The notes: a model not told the origin generated them from the letters alone. DNA of 64,000 bases from Amaricoccus sp. (GCF_017993425.1 NZ_JAGOMQ010000007.1:1-64000), one strand, 5' to 3'; shown: positions 51,615 to 59,893, counted from the stretch's first letter. A program made the numbers and translations.

Positions 51615-51818
51615 TCAGATCTCGGCGCGGCCGGCGGGCAGGTAGCCGCAGCGCCAGCGGCGGACCTCCCAGCCGGGGTGCTCGCCGGCCCAGCGGGCGA
51701 CCTCGACCTGGCCGCCGGCGACGCACATCATCAGCGACACGTCGCGCGGGTCGTAGAGCTGCGAGAAGTCCCGGCAGGCCCCGGCGGAGAGGCAGGCGAC
51801 GATCACGAGCTCGAGCAT
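51615..51818 (-). CDS. 67-aa Cys-containing protein, paralogue 1
   Basis: The sequence opens MLELVIVACLSAGACRDFSQLYDPRDVSLMMC and ends GWEVRRWRCGYLPAGRAEI, with cysteines at 9, 15, 32 and 57. A close relative lies at 53647-53856, on the other side of the regulator gene. Conserved features are ACLS-G--CRDFS-LYDP-D-, HPGW-V-RW-CG and the C-terminal -I. The short hydrophobic start is too brief for a clear signal peptide. Function is unknown; paired cysteines suggest a disulfide or metal site. It is divergent from the regulator at 51993. Confidence 0.7.
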   Translation of the reverse strand: MLELVIVACLSAGACRDFSQLYDPRDVSLMMCVAGGQVEVARWAGEHPGWEVRRWRCGYLPAGRAEI

Positions 51819-51992
51819 GGCGTTCTCCCCGATTCTTAGGGAAAGCCTGCGCCCGGCCGGCCCGACGGTCCCGAGATCGCGCCGATGAAACGCCGAAATT
51901 CGCCGAACGCCGGGGGATTTGCGCCGGTTTCGCGTCACGGGGCGGTGCGGCCTCGTGTATGATGGGGCGTTCGCTCCTCGGGGGACGAGTGA

Positions 51993-53639
51993 ATGGCGAC
52001 AGCCGCAGGGACGCCGCGCGGAGCCGTCAGGATCGGGCGCGCCGTGATCGACCTCGACGCCGGGCGGGTCGTCGACCCGGCCGGGCAGGCGGCGGCGCTC
52101 CGGCCGCAGGCCTTCGCGGTGCTGCGCCACCTGATCGCGAATCCCGGCCGGCTCGTCACCAAGGACGAGCTGATGGAAGCGGTCTGGCCCGGGATCGCCG
52201 TGACCGACGACAGCCTGGTGCAGTGCGTCGGCGAGATCCGCAAGGCGCTCGGCGACGAGGGCAGGACCCTCGTCGAGACGGTCCCGCGCCGCGGCTACCG
52301 GCTCGCCGTCGGGCCGGAGGGGCAGGGGGACGCCGCCGCCCGCGGGGCGCGGCGCGCGGCGATCCTCGCCGCGGCGGCGGTGGTCGCGGCCCTGGCGGTC
52401 GGCGCGTGGCGGATGTTCGGCGACGATCCGGTCGCGACACGGACGCCGGTGGTCGCGGTGCTGCCGTTCACGAGCATGGCGGGGGAGGCGCGTGACTATC
52501 TCGGGCCGGGCGTGGCCGAGAACGTCATCACGATGCTGGCGCGCTCGCCGGACGTGGTGGTCATCGCGCGCGGATCGGCCTTCGCCCACGGGGACGGTCC
52601 GCGGGACGCGCGGGCGGTCGGCGCGGCGCTGGGAGCCGATTACGTGCTCGAGGGAAGCGTCCGGCGCGAGGGGGACAAGCTGCGGGTCACGGCGCAGCTC
52701 GAGGACGCGCGCAGCGGCAGGAGCGTCTGGGCGGAGCGGTTCGAGCGCGTCGGCCCCGACCCCTGGGCGCTGATCGACGAGGTCTCCGACAAGATCCTCG
52801 GGGCCGTCGCCGGCGAGGGCGGGCAATTGCGGCTGGCGCAGTTCCGCGACGCCTGGGGCAAGGACAGCACCTCGCTCGGCGAGTACGACTATTTCCTGCG
52901 CGGGCTCGACGTCTACTACAACGCCGAAACGGCCGAAGAGAACGCGCGCGGCGGGCGGATCTGGGAGGAGGGGCTGGCGCGGTATCCGGACTCGGCGCTG
53001 CTCGCGGTCAAGCTCGCCTGGTATCACTGGACCGCCGCCTGGGATTTCTGGGACGGCGACATCGCCTGGCACTACGCCGAGGCCGACCGGCTGGTGAGCG
53101 GGGCGCTGGCGCGCGACGACCTGACGCCAGAGACGCAGCGGGTGGCGCACTGGCTCAACGCCATGGTGCTGATGCAGAAGGGCGCGTTCGACGCCGCGGT
53201 CGGAGAGGCGGAGCTGACGATCGCGATGGCGCCCTATGACGGCCACGTCCTGCGCTACCTGACCAACGTTCTCATCGCCGATGGCCGCTACGAGATGGCG
53301 CTCGACTGGCTGGACCGCGCGGAGCTGCGCGAGCCGCGCATGGAACGCGTCTATGCCCAGATGCGGCACTGGATCTATCGCCTGATGGGGCGCTACGAGG
53401 AATCGGCGGCAGCGCTCGCCGGGATCGAGAACCTCTCTCCCTACAACAAGCTGTCGCTTGCCATCGCGCTCGTCCGTCTCGGCCGGATCGAGGAGGCGAA
53501 GGCCTACGTGCGGCAGGCGCAGGCCGAGTATCCGCAGCTCACCCGGAGCGTCTGGCGCGAAGGCAGCTTCTATAGCGATCCGGCGGTGCTGGATGCCGAG
53601 GTCGCCGCCCTCGCGCAGGCGGGCCTGCCCGAGTCGTGA
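51993..53639 (+). CDS. membrane-anchored winged-helix regulator with TolB/FlgO-like and TPR-like domains
   Basis: This 548-aa protein has an OmpR/PhoB-type winged helix (about 10-105: LRPQAFAVLRHLIANPGRLVTKDELMEAVWPGIAVTDDSLVQCVGEIRKAL, ETVPRRGYRL), one membrane helix (RRAAILAAAAVVAALAVGAW, about 120-138) and a periplasmic FlgO/TolB-N-like domain (VVAVLPFTSMAGEARDYLGPGVAENVITMLARS). Helical TPR-like repeats follow to the end. The layout is CadC-like, so it may sense a periplasmic cue while bound to DNA. A candidate minus-10 (TATGAT, 51958-51963) lies 29 bp before the ATG. Two paralogous mini-genes on the opposite strand flank it; they are its most likely targets. Confidence 0.85.
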   Translation: MATAAGTPRGAVRIGRAVIDLDAGRVVDPAGQAAALRPQAFAVLRHLIANPGRLVTKDELMEAVWPGIAVTDDSLVQCVGEIRKALGDEGRTLVETVPRRGYRLAVGPEGQGDAAARGARRAAILAAAAVVAALAVGAWRMFGDDPVATRTPVVAVLPFTSMAGEARDYLGPGVAENVITMLARSPDVVVIARGSAFAHGDGPRDARAVGAALGADYVLEGSVRREGDKLRVTAQLEDARSGRSVWAERFERVGPDPWALIDEVSDKILGAVAGEGGQLRLAQFRDAWGKDSTSLGEYDYFLRGLDVYYNAETAEENARGGRIWEEGLARYPDSALLAVKLAWYHWTAAWDFWDGDIAWHYAEADRLVSGALARDDLTPETQRVAHWLNAMVLMQKGAFDAAVGEAELTIAMAPYDGHVLRYLTNVLIADGRYEMALDWLDRAELREPRMERVYAQMRHWIYRLMGRYEESAAALAGIENLSPYNKLSLAIALVRLGRIEEAKAYVRQAQAEYPQLTRSVWREGSFYSDPAVLDAEVAALAQAGLPES

Positions 53640-53646
53640 GCCGGGA

Positions 53647-53856
53647 TCAGATGTCGGCGCTGCCGGGGGCGCGGAAGCCGCAGGTCCAGCGGGCGACCTG
53701 CCAGCCGGGATGCGTCTGCGACCAGACGGCGATCTCGCGCTGGCCGTGGATGGCGCAGGCCGTCACGGTCAAGTCCTGCGGGTCGTAGAGGAGGGAGAAG
53801 TCGCGGCACTCGCGGGCGCCGGTGGAAAGGCAGGCGGCGATCAACAGCTCGATCAT
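53647..53856 (-). CDS. 69-aa Cys-containing protein, paralogue 2
   Basis: MIELLIAACLSTGARECRDFSLLYDPQDLTVTAC and HPGWQVARWTCGFRAPGSADI match the 67-aa product of 51615-51818 along its whole length, again with four cysteines. Both genes lie on the minus strand and bracket the regulator. Its stop is 7 bp from the regulator stop (convergent). GAGG lies upstream of ATG 53856. Function unknown. Confidence 0.7.
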   Translation of the reverse strand: MIELLIAACLSTGARECRDFSLLYDPQDLTVTACAIHGQREIAVWSQTHPGWQVARWTCGFRAPGSADI

Positions 53857-54021
53857 TACTCGAATCCTCGTTCCGCGGTGAATTCCTCCCCTTGAACGTC
53901 GAGCCTACCCGAAAGGACGAGACTCGCGACTTCACGAATTCCTTCGACGGGAGGTCTCGGGGCCGGAATTCGACATGGATGCTGCAATTGCGAACAACGG
54001 CGCCCGCGCATGCGGCAGGGC

Positions 54022-54051
54022 AAAAAAAGACGCCCTCACGAGGAGGGCGTC
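54022..54051 (-). terminator. intrinsic terminator of predicted sRNA
   Basis: On the minus strand GACGCCCTC pairs with GAGGGCGTC across a 5-base loop (CTCGT) and is followed directly by seven T residues (54028-54022). This is the clearest rho-independent terminator in the window. No protein gene lies upstream of it on that strand, which points to a short non-coding transcript. Confidence 0.8.
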
Positions 54052-54098
54052 AAGTCGTTGAGGCAGGTTTCATACAGGCAAGAAACCTATCGAGCAGT
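54022..54098 (-). ncRNA. predicted trans-acting small RNA (~77 nt)
   Basis: A promoter at 54133-54105 would start transcription near 54098, and the intrinsic terminator ends it at 54022. The RNA would fold into a 5-prime hairpin (AGGTTTC / GAAACCT), a single-stranded linker and the terminator hairpin. The terminator hairpin contains CCTCCT, complementary to Shine-Dalgarno sequences. No start codon with ribosome site is seen. It lies in the 355-bp gap between the 69-aa gene and the solute-binding protein; the rest of that gap holds only upstream DNA of these genes. Expression is not proven. Confidence 0.6.
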
Positions 54099-54104
54099 GA
54101 TCCT

Positions 54105-54133
54105 CTTATACGAAATCAATGGCCTACCGCCAA
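54105..54133 (-). promoter_or_regulatory. promoter of predicted sRNA
   Basis: On the minus strand TTGGCG (54133-54128) and TATAAG (54110-54105) are separated by exactly 17 bp. The spacer contains an IHF-like stretch (AATCAATGGCCTA on the plus strand, one mismatch from the consensus), similar to the IHF boxes near the MITE-like elements. Confidence 0.6.
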
Positions 54134-54211
54134 GCCAAAAATCTTGCTGCGGGCCCCGGGGGGCGGGGTTAAAGCTGGGGCCGGTTAATCGGAATCCGGG
54201 ATGTGACGCAT

Positions 54212-56029
54212 ATGACACGCCTGCTCCGGGTGGCGGGGATCGTCGCCTGCGCCGCGCTTCTCGCCCCCGACGCGACGATCGCCCAGCCGCAGCACGCGAT
54301 AGCTATGTATGGCGAGCCGGCGCTCCCACCGGATTTTGTGGCGCTGCCCTACGCCAACCCGGACGCGCCGAAGGGGGGCAGCATCCGCATCGGCGAGACC
54401 GGCGGCTTCGACAGCTTCAACCCGTTCATCCTCAAGGGCCGCGCCCCCTGGGCCGTCCAGACGATGGTTTTCGAGACGCTTATGGGGCGGAACTGGGACG
54501 AGCCCTTCACGCTCTACGGGCTGCTCGCCGAATCGATCGACGTGGGGCCGAATCGGGAATGGGTCGAGTTCACCCTGCGCCCGGAGGCGCGGTTCTCGGA
54601 CGGCAGCCCGGTCACGGTCGAGGACGTGATCTGGTCGATGCAGACCCTGAGCGAGAAGGGCCTGCCAAGATACGCCACCGCCTGGAAAAAGGTGGCGGGC
54701 GCCGAGCAGACCGGCGAGCGCTCGGTGCGCTTCACCTTCAACGCCGCCGATTCCGAGCTGCCGCTGCTGATCGCCTGGCGTCCGATCCTGAAGAAGGCGG
54801 ACTGGGAGGGGCGGGACTTCGCCGAATCGAGCCTGCAGAAGCCGGTCGGCTCCGGTCCTTACGTGATCGGCGAGTTCGAGCCCGGGCGGTTCGTGAATTT
54901 CGACCGGAATCCCGACTACTGGGGCAAGGATCTGCCGCTCAACCGCGGCGTGAACAACCTCGACCGGGTGCGCTACGAGTATTTCGTCGACGGGGGCGTG
55001 CTCTTCCAGGCCTTCACCGCCGGCGAGCTGTCGCTCTACCGCGAGCTCGACCCGCAACGCTGGGCGACCGGCTACAATTTCCCGGCCGTGACTTCCGGCC
55101 AGATCGTGAAGTCGGAGATCCCGCACGGGCGGCCCTCGGGGATGGAGGGCTTCGTCTTCAACACCCGCCGCCCGATCTTCCAGGACTGGCGGGTGCGCGA
55201 CGCGCTGCTGCACGCCTTCAACTTCGAGTTCGTCAACGCCACGCTGAACGGCGGGGCCTTTCCGCGGCGGGCGAGCTACTTCGGCAACTCGCGGCTGGGG
55301 ATGGGGCAGGGGCCGGCCGAGGGCGAGGCGCGGGCGCTGCTGGAGCCCTTCGCCGCCGAGCTCGCGCCGGACGCGCTCGACGCCTACGCGCTGCCGGCCT
55401 CGGACGGCTCGCAGCGCAACCGCGCCAACATGCGCAAGGCGACGCAGCTGCTGGAGGCGGCCGGCTGGAAGGCCGAGGGCGGGGTGCTGCGCAACGCCGC
55501 CGGCGAGCCCTTCGAGTTCGAGATCCTCGCGCAGGCGGGGCAAGTGACGCTCTCCTCGGCCAATGTCGAGGCGGTGGCGAACCTCTACGTCGACGCGCTG
55601 CGCCAGCTCGGCGTGCAGGCGCGGGTGAAGGTCGTCGACCAGGCGCAGTTCACCGAGCGGCGCAACGCCTACGACTACGACATGATCGTCGGCGGCTGGG
55701 CGACCAGCCTGAGCCCGGGCAACGAGCTGACGCTCTATTTCGGCTCGGGCGGCGTGACGACGCCGGGGACGCGCAACTATCCCGGCGTGGCGAGCCCGGC
55801 GGTCGAGGCGATGATCGCGAAGCTGCTCGCCACCCGCGACGAGGCGGAGTTCGTCGCCGCGACCCAGGCGCTCGACCGGGCGCTGACGACCGGGCGCTAC
55901 GTCATCCCGTTCTGGTTCTCCGACGTCAGCCGCATCGCCCATGTCCGCCAGGCGCGCTTCCCCGAGACGCTGCCGGTCTATGGCGACTGGACCGGCTGGC
56001 TGCCCGACGTGTGGTGGTGGCAGGAATGA
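54212..56029 (+). CDS. family-5 extracellular solute-binding protein (oligopeptide ABC type)
   Basis: The 605-aa secreted protein has a signal peptide (MTRLLRVAGIVACAALLAPDATIAQ) and an SBP-bac-5 fold: HAIAMYGEPALPPDFVALPYANPDAPKGGSIRIGETGGFDSFNPF, WVEFTLRPEARFSDGSPVTVEDVIWSM, GSGPYVIGEFEPGRFVNFDRNPDYWG. The ALPYANPDAPKGG opening is characteristic of the YejA subgroup (peptide uptake, in some bacteria microcin C). No permease or ATPase is next to it; the dipeptide-type ATPase at 63.2 kb is not linked. The start is ATG 54212, or GTG 54203 three codons earlier. Confidence 0.88.
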   Translation: MTRLLRVAGIVACAALLAPDATIAQPQHAIAMYGEPALPPDFVALPYANPDAPKGGSIRIGETGGFDSFNPFILKGRAPWAVQTMVFETLMGRNWDEPFTLYGLLAESIDVGPNREWVEFTLRPEARFSDGSPVTVEDVIWSMQTLSEKGLPRYATAWKKVAGAEQTGERSVRFTFNAADSELPLLIAWRPILKKADWEGRDFAESSLQKPVGSGPYVIGEFEPGRFVNFDRNPDYWGKDLPLNRGVNNLDRVRYEYFVDGGVLFQAFTAGELSLYRELDPQRWATGYNFPAVTSGQIVKSEIPHGRPSGMEGFVFNTRRPIFQDWRVRDALLHAFNFEFVNATLNGGAFPRRASYFGNSRLGMGQGPAEGEARALLEPFAAELAPDALDAYALPASDGSQRNRANMRKATQLLEAAGWKAEGGVLRNAAGEPFEFEILAQAGQVTLSSANVEAVANLYVDALRQLGVQARVKVVDQAQFTERRNAYDYDMIVGGWATSLSPGNELTLYFGSGGVTTPGTRNYPGVASPAVEAMIAKLLATRDEAEFVAATQALDRALTTGRYVIPFWFSDVSRIAHVRQARFPETLPVYGDWTGWLPDVWWWQE

Positions 56030-56038
56030 GCCGCCGGG

Positions 56039-56692
56039 TCAGAACTCCACCTCGAGCTCGATGATCTCGTCGGGCTCGGCGCGAGCGCCCTCCGTCCATT
56101 CCTGCATCAGTGGCCAGTCGAAGATCGTCTCGCAGTAGGCGGACAGCAGGGGCGAAAGCTCGACGGAATAGGTGCGGAACCGCGTGCAGACCGGCGCGTA
56201 CATCGCATCCGCCGCTGTCGGGGCGCCGAACAGGAACGGCCCGCCGTAGCGCTCCAGACACTCCGTCCAGATCGTGCGGATCCGCTCGATGTCGGGCCGC
56301 GCCCCGGAGAACACCTTGAACTTATCGTGGCGGGCCCGGAGATTCATCGGCAGGGCCGAGCGCAGGTTGTAGAACCCCGAGTGCATCTCGCCCGCTACCG
56401 CCCTTGCATGGGCGCGCGTCGCGCGGTCCGCGGGCCAGAGCCCGGCCTCGGGGAAGACCTCGTGCAGGTATTCCGCGATCGCCAGCGTGTCCCAGACCTC
56501 GACGCCCTGGTGCGAGAGCCGCGGCACCAGCACCGAGGGCGAGAGCAGCAGGAGCTCCTGCCGCTGGCTCGGGTCGGCGGTGTCGACGGGCTGCTCGTCG
56601 AAGGCGAGCCCGGCCATGCGGCACAGCAGCCAGCCGCGGAGCGACCAGGAGGAGTAGTTCTTCGAGGACAGGGTCAGGGTGGCGCGCGGCAT
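56039..56692 (-). CDS. glutathione S-transferase family protein
   Basis: The 217-aa product has the thioredoxin-like N-terminal domain with the active-site serine region LTLSSKNYSSWSLRGWLLCRMAG and the cis-Pro/G-site VLVPRLSHQGVEVWDTLAIAEYLHE. A helical C-terminal domain follows (GPFLFGAPTAADAMYAPVCTRFRTY). This SSKNYSSWSLRGWL opening belongs to a proteobacterial GST subgroup of unknown substrate. It converges with the binding-protein gene and is divergent from phaZ. Confidence 0.88.
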   Translation of the reverse strand: MPRATLTLSSKNYSSWSLRGWLLCRMAGLAFDEQPVDTADPSQRQELLLLSPSVLVPRLSHQGVEVWDTLAIAEYLHEVFPEAGLWPADRATRAHARAVAGEMHSGFYNLRSALPMNLRARHDKFKVFSGARPDIERIRTIWTECLERYGGPFLFGAPTAADAMYAPVCTRFRTYSVELSPLLSAYCETIFDWPLMQEWTEGARAEPDEIIELEVEF

Positions 56693-56738
56693 CGCGGGGG
56701 CGGCCTCTCATACGTTAGGTTGCATCGCACAAACATTC

Positions 56739-56767
56739 TTGCCGCGGCGCACAAGGGAATGCATTAA
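56739..56767 (+). promoter_or_regulatory. candidate phaZ promoter
   Basis: TTGCCG (56739-56744) and CATTAA (56762-56767) are 17 bp apart in an A/T-enriched stretch 37 bp before the phaZ start. The minus-10 match is moderate (3 of 6). Confidence 0.35.
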
Positions 56768-56804
56768 TTATTTCGCGCCCGTCCAGCCAGGGGATTCCCG
56801 CCCG

Positions 56805-58025
56805 ATGCTCTACGAGACCTACCAGCTCAACGAGGACCTGCTGTCGCCGGTGCGCCGCTTCGCGCAGGCCGCCTCCCGGCTGCCCGGGCTGCCGGGGAGA
56901 ATGCGGCTCGGCTCGCGGATGGCGCGCGAGATGGCCGCGATGTGGGAGCTTCTGAGCCGGTTTCGCCTCACCCATGTGCGTCCCGAGTTCGGAATCCGCT
57001 CGGTGCCGAGCGGAAACGCCGAGGTCGCGGTGGTCGAGGAGGTGGCGCTGAGCCTGCCCTACGGGAACCTCCTGCATTTCGCCAAGCCGGAGGTCGACGC
57101 GCCGCAGCCGAAGATTCTCGTCATCGCGCCGCTCTCGGGGCATTTCGCCACGCTGCTGCGCAACACGGTGGCGACGCTGCTGCGCGACCACGACGTCTAC
57201 ATCACCGACTGGGCGAACGCCCGCGACGTGCCGGTCTCGGCCGGCTCGTTCGGGGTCGACGACTACATGGACTACGTGATTCGCTTCCTGGAGGCGATCG
57301 GGCCGGGCGCCCATGTGCTGGCGGTGTGCCAGCCCTGCGTGCAGACGCTCGCCGTCGTCGCGGTGATGTCGGAGCAGGACCACCCGGCGACGCCGCGCTC
57401 GATGACGCTGATGGCCGGGCCGATCGACACGCGCGAGAGCCCGACCACGGTCAACGACCTCGCGAACGAGAAGACCATCGACTGGTTCCGCTCCAACGTG
57501 ATCGGCCGGGTGCCGTGGCGCTACAAGGGGCGGGGGCGGCGGGTCTATCCGGGCTTCGTCCAGCTCTCGGCGTTCATGGCGATGAACATGGACCGCCACC
57601 GCAGCGCGCATGCCCGGCTCTACCAGCACCTCGCCCGCGGCGAGGTCGACGAGGCGGCGCGGATCAAGGAGTTCTACGACGAGTATTTCGCGGTGCTGGA
57701 CCTGACCGAGGAGTTCTACCTCGAGACGATCGACCGGGTGTTCCAGCGCGCCGACCTCGCCAGCGGCGAGTTCCTCTACCGCGGCCGCCGGGTGAACCCC
57801 GGGGCGATCCGCAGGACGGCGCTCCTGACCGTCGAGGGCGGCCGCGACGACATCTGCGCCCTCGGCCAGACCGCGGCGGCGCACGAGCTCTGCGCCTCGC
57901 TGCGCCCGCACCTGCGCCGCCACCACCTCCAGGCCAATGTCGGCCATTACGGCGTGTTCTCCGGCCGGCGCTGGGAGCAGGAGATCTACCCGGTGGTGCG
58001 CAACATGATCCTCGCCATGGAGTGA
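56805..58025 (+). CDS. phaZ: intracellular polyhydroxyalkanoate depolymerase
   Basis: The 406-aa product has the thiol-type lipase box AVCQPC (nucleophile C175) and NVGHYGVFSGRRWEQEIYPVVRNMI with the catalytic His near the C-terminus. The N-terminal MLYETYQLNEDLLSPVRRFAQ is typical of intracellular PhaZ enzymes. It mobilises stored PHB to 3-hydroxybutyrate, which BdhA (50.7 kb) oxidises. There is no signal peptide. ATG 56805 is the conserved start; a longer frame from 56679 runs through the promoter region and is not used. Confidence 0.93.
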   Translation: MLYETYQLNEDLLSPVRRFAQAASRLPGLPGRMRLGSRMAREMAAMWELLSRFRLTHVRPEFGIRSVPSGNAEVAVVEEVALSLPYGNLLHFAKPEVDAPQPKILVIAPLSGHFATLLRNTVATLLRDHDVYITDWANARDVPVSAGSFGVDDYMDYVIRFLEAIGPGAHVLAVCQPCVQTLAVVAVMSEQDHPATPRSMTLMAGPIDTRESPTTVNDLANEKTIDWFRSNVIGRVPWRYKGRGRRVYPGFVQLSAFMAMNMDRHRSAHARLYQHLARGEVDEAARIKEFYDEYFAVLDLTEEFYLETIDRVFQRADLASGEFLYRGRRVNPGAIRRTALLTVEGGRDDICALGQTAAAHELCASLRPHLRRHHLQANVGHYGVFSGRRWEQEIYPVVRNMILAME

Positions 58026-58088
58026 CCCCTGAGCGACCCCGCGCCGATCTGGCGCGCGGGTCGCGAAGCGGCTACGACTCGCCCTCGC

Positions 58089-58178
58089 CGGAGGAGTGGC
58101 GGAGCGGTCGATCGCGCCGGTCTTGAAAACCGGAGACGGTTCACGCCGTCCGTGGGTTCGAATCCCACCTCCTCCGCC
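58089..58178 (+). tRNA. tRNA-Ser (anticodon UGA)
   Basis: A 90-nt cloverleaf with acceptor GGAGGAG/CTCCTCC, discriminator G and encoded CCA (58176-58178). The anticodon stem CCGGT/ACCGG frames the loop CTTGAAA (anticodon TGA). A long variable arm (AGACGGTTCACGCCGTC region) marks a class II serine tRNA, and GGTTCGAATCC forms the T arm. It stands 64 bp after phaZ. The kinase gene start follows 24 bp later. Confidence 0.95.
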
Positions 58179-58202
58179 ATGAGGACTGCCGGGGGGAAGC
58201 GA

Positions 58203-58880
58203 ATGGCGGATAGCGGGCGGGAGGGCGGCGGGGCGCCGCGGGTCGTGGACCTGGCGGGGCTCGCGGAGGCGCTGGCGGCGGGGCAGGGGGCGGGGCGGCG
58301 GATCGTCGGGGTCGCCGGCGCGCCGGGCTCGGGCAAGAGCACCTTCGCCGAGGCGCTGGCCGCGGCGCTGGAGGCGCGGGGCGTGGCGGCCGCGGTGCTG
58401 CCGATGGACGGCTTCCATTTCGACGACATGGTGCTGAACGCCCGCGGCCACCGGCCGCGCAAGGGGGCGCCGCACACCTTCGACGTGGACGGGCTCGCGG
58501 CGCTGCTCGGGCGGCTCGCGGCGGACGACGGGCGCGAGGTGGCGGTCCCGGTCTTCGACCGCGCCATCGAGATCGCGCGGGCCGGGGCGCGGATCATCGG
58601 GCCGGAGGTGCGGCTGGTGGTGGTCGAGGGCAACTACCTGCTGCTCGACGACCCGGCCTGGGCGCGGCTGCGCGACGCCTTCGACGCGACGGTGTTCCTC
58701 GATGTCCCCGAGCCGGCGCTGGAGACGCGGTTGCAGGCGCGCTGGACGGGCTACGCGCTGACGCCAGACGAGATCGTGGCGAAGCTCGAGGGGAACGACC
58801 TGCCGAACGCGCGGCTGGTCGCCCGGTCCTCGGCGCCGGCGGACTTCGTGGTGCGCAACGTCGCCGCGGGCGAGGCATAG
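58203..58880 (+). CDS. P-loop nucleoside/carbohydrate kinase (uridine kinase-like, FrcK-type)
   Basis: The 225-aa kinase has Walker A GAPGSGKST (39-47), the base/sugar-binding VLPMDGFHFDDMVLNARGHRPRKGAPHTFDVDGL, Walker-B-like LVVVEGNYLLLDD and a lid arginine region (ARWTGYALTPDEI). This pattern is shared by uridine kinase, PanK-like and the kinase of rhizobial fructose-uptake operons (FrcK). The substrate is unproven. GGGGGAAG before ATG 58203 decides the start; it begins just past the tRNA. Confidence 0.82.
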   Translation: MADSGREGGGAPRVVDLAGLAEALAAGQGAGRRIVGVAGAPGSGKSTFAEALAAALEARGVAAAVLPMDGFHFDDMVLNARGHRPRKGAPHTFDVDGLAALLGRLAADDGREVAVPVFDRAIEIARAGARIIGPEVRLVVVEGNYLLLDDPAWARLRDAFDATVFLDVPEPALETRLQARWTGYALTPDEIVAKLEGNDLPNARLVARSSAPADFVVRNVAAGEA

Positions 58881-58941
58881 GCGCGGGCAAGGGGCGTAGC
58901 GGCGGTTTTTGCTGGCGGCGGGGCGGAGATCGGTCCATCCT

Positions 58942-58955
58942 GCAATGAAAATTGC
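58942..58955. promoter_or_regulatory. GCAAT-N4-ATTGC palindrome at the RpiR gene start
   Basis: GCAAT (58942-58946) and ATTGC (58951-58955) form an inverted repeat directly before the ribosome site of the regulator gene. The position suits autorepression; binding is an inference. Confidence 0.4.
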
Positions 58956-58969
58956 GGGAGCACCCTTCG

Positions 58970-59848
58970 TTGGAAAAACCGGCGCCGCCGGCGAACTACG
59001 AGGACCTGATCCGGGCCATCCACGACCAGTACGAGGGGATGAGCAAGGGCTACCAGGCGATCGCGCTCTACCTGACGCAGAACCCCAACGACGTCGCGGT
59101 GCGCTCGGTCAACGCCATCGCCGAGCGCTGCGGGGTGCATGCCTCGAACTTCGTGCGCTTCGCGCAGGCGCTCGGCTATTCCGGGTTCCGCGACCTGCAG
59201 GAGCTGTTCCAGCGCCGGCTCTCCACCGCGGCGCCCGGCTTCGAGGCGCGGGTCAAGGCGCTGGAGAGCGAGCTCGGCGCGCGCGAGGACCGCAGCGCCC
59301 ACGGCTTCCTGCGCGACCTCGTCGTGCGCGACGTCGCCTCGCTGCAGGAGATGCTCGACGAGATCGACCCGGCCCAGCTCACCCGCGCCGTCGACCTGCT
59401 GGAGGCGGCGGAGACGGTGTGGCTGGTCGGGCAGCTGCGCTCGGCGCCGGTGGTCGAGCTGCTGCGCTACGTGCTGACCATGCTGGGCAAGCGCTGCGTG
59501 CTGCTCGATCCGAGCGGCGGGCTCGCCACCCACATGGCGCGGACGATGCGCCCGGCGGACCTGCTCGTCGCGGTCGCCTTCCGCTTCTACGCAACGGAGG
59601 TCGTCAACATCGTCGAGGAGGCGGCGGCGCGCGGCGTGCCGACGGTCGCCATCTCGGACAGCACGCTGTCGCCGCTCGCCAAGGGCGCGGCGGCGCTCTT
59701 CGCGGTGCCGGAGCACGCCTACACCTTCTCGCGCTCGCTCGCGGCGCCGATGTGCCTCGCCCAGGCGCTGACCGTGGCGCTCGCCGCCCGCCTGCAGGAC
59801 GACGCCGAGGAGCCGCGGATCCCCACCGTCACCGGCTCGCGGTCCTGA
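58970..59848 (+). CDS. MurR/RpiR-family transcriptional regulator, possible IolR
   Basis: The 292-aa protein has an N-terminal HTH (about 10-85: YQAIALYLTQNPNDVAVRSVNAIAERCGVHASNFVRFAQALGYSGFRDLQELFQRRL) and a SIS sugar-phosphate-binding domain (WLVGQLRSAPVVELLRYVLTMLG, VVNIVEEAAARGVPTVAISDS). The VRFAQALGYSGFxxLQ stretch resembles IolR repressors of rhizobia, so control of iolDE (29.8-31.7 kb) is an attractive guess. The start is TTG at 58970 with GGGAG 9 bases upstream; no ATG is in frame nearby, and a TTG at 58952 overlaps a palindrome. Confidence 0.85.
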   Translation: MEKPAPPANYEDLIRAIHDQYEGMSKGYQAIALYLTQNPNDVAVRSVNAIAERCGVHASNFVRFAQALGYSGFRDLQELFQRRLSTAAPGFEARVKALESELGAREDRSAHGFLRDLVVRDVASLQEMLDEIDPAQLTRAVDLLEAAETVWLVGQLRSAPVVELLRYVLTMLGKRCVLLDPSGGLATHMARTMRPADLLVAVAFRFYATEVVNIVEEAAARGVPTVAISDSTLSPLAKGAAALFAVPEHAYTFSRSLAAPMCLAQALTVALAARLQDDAEEPRIPTVTGSRS

Positions 59849-59865
59849 GGGGCCCCGGGAACGCC

Positions 59866-59893
59866 GACGCCCGGCCGCGGGCGGCCGGGCGTC
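59866..59893. terminator. 12-bp-stem hairpin between convergent genes
   Basis: GACGCCCGGCCG and CGGCCGGGCGTC pair perfectly around a CGGG loop, 18 bp after the RpiR-gene stop and 23 bp before the end of the convergent adaptor gene. It is likely a bidirectional terminator; a U-tract is absent. Confidence 0.5.
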
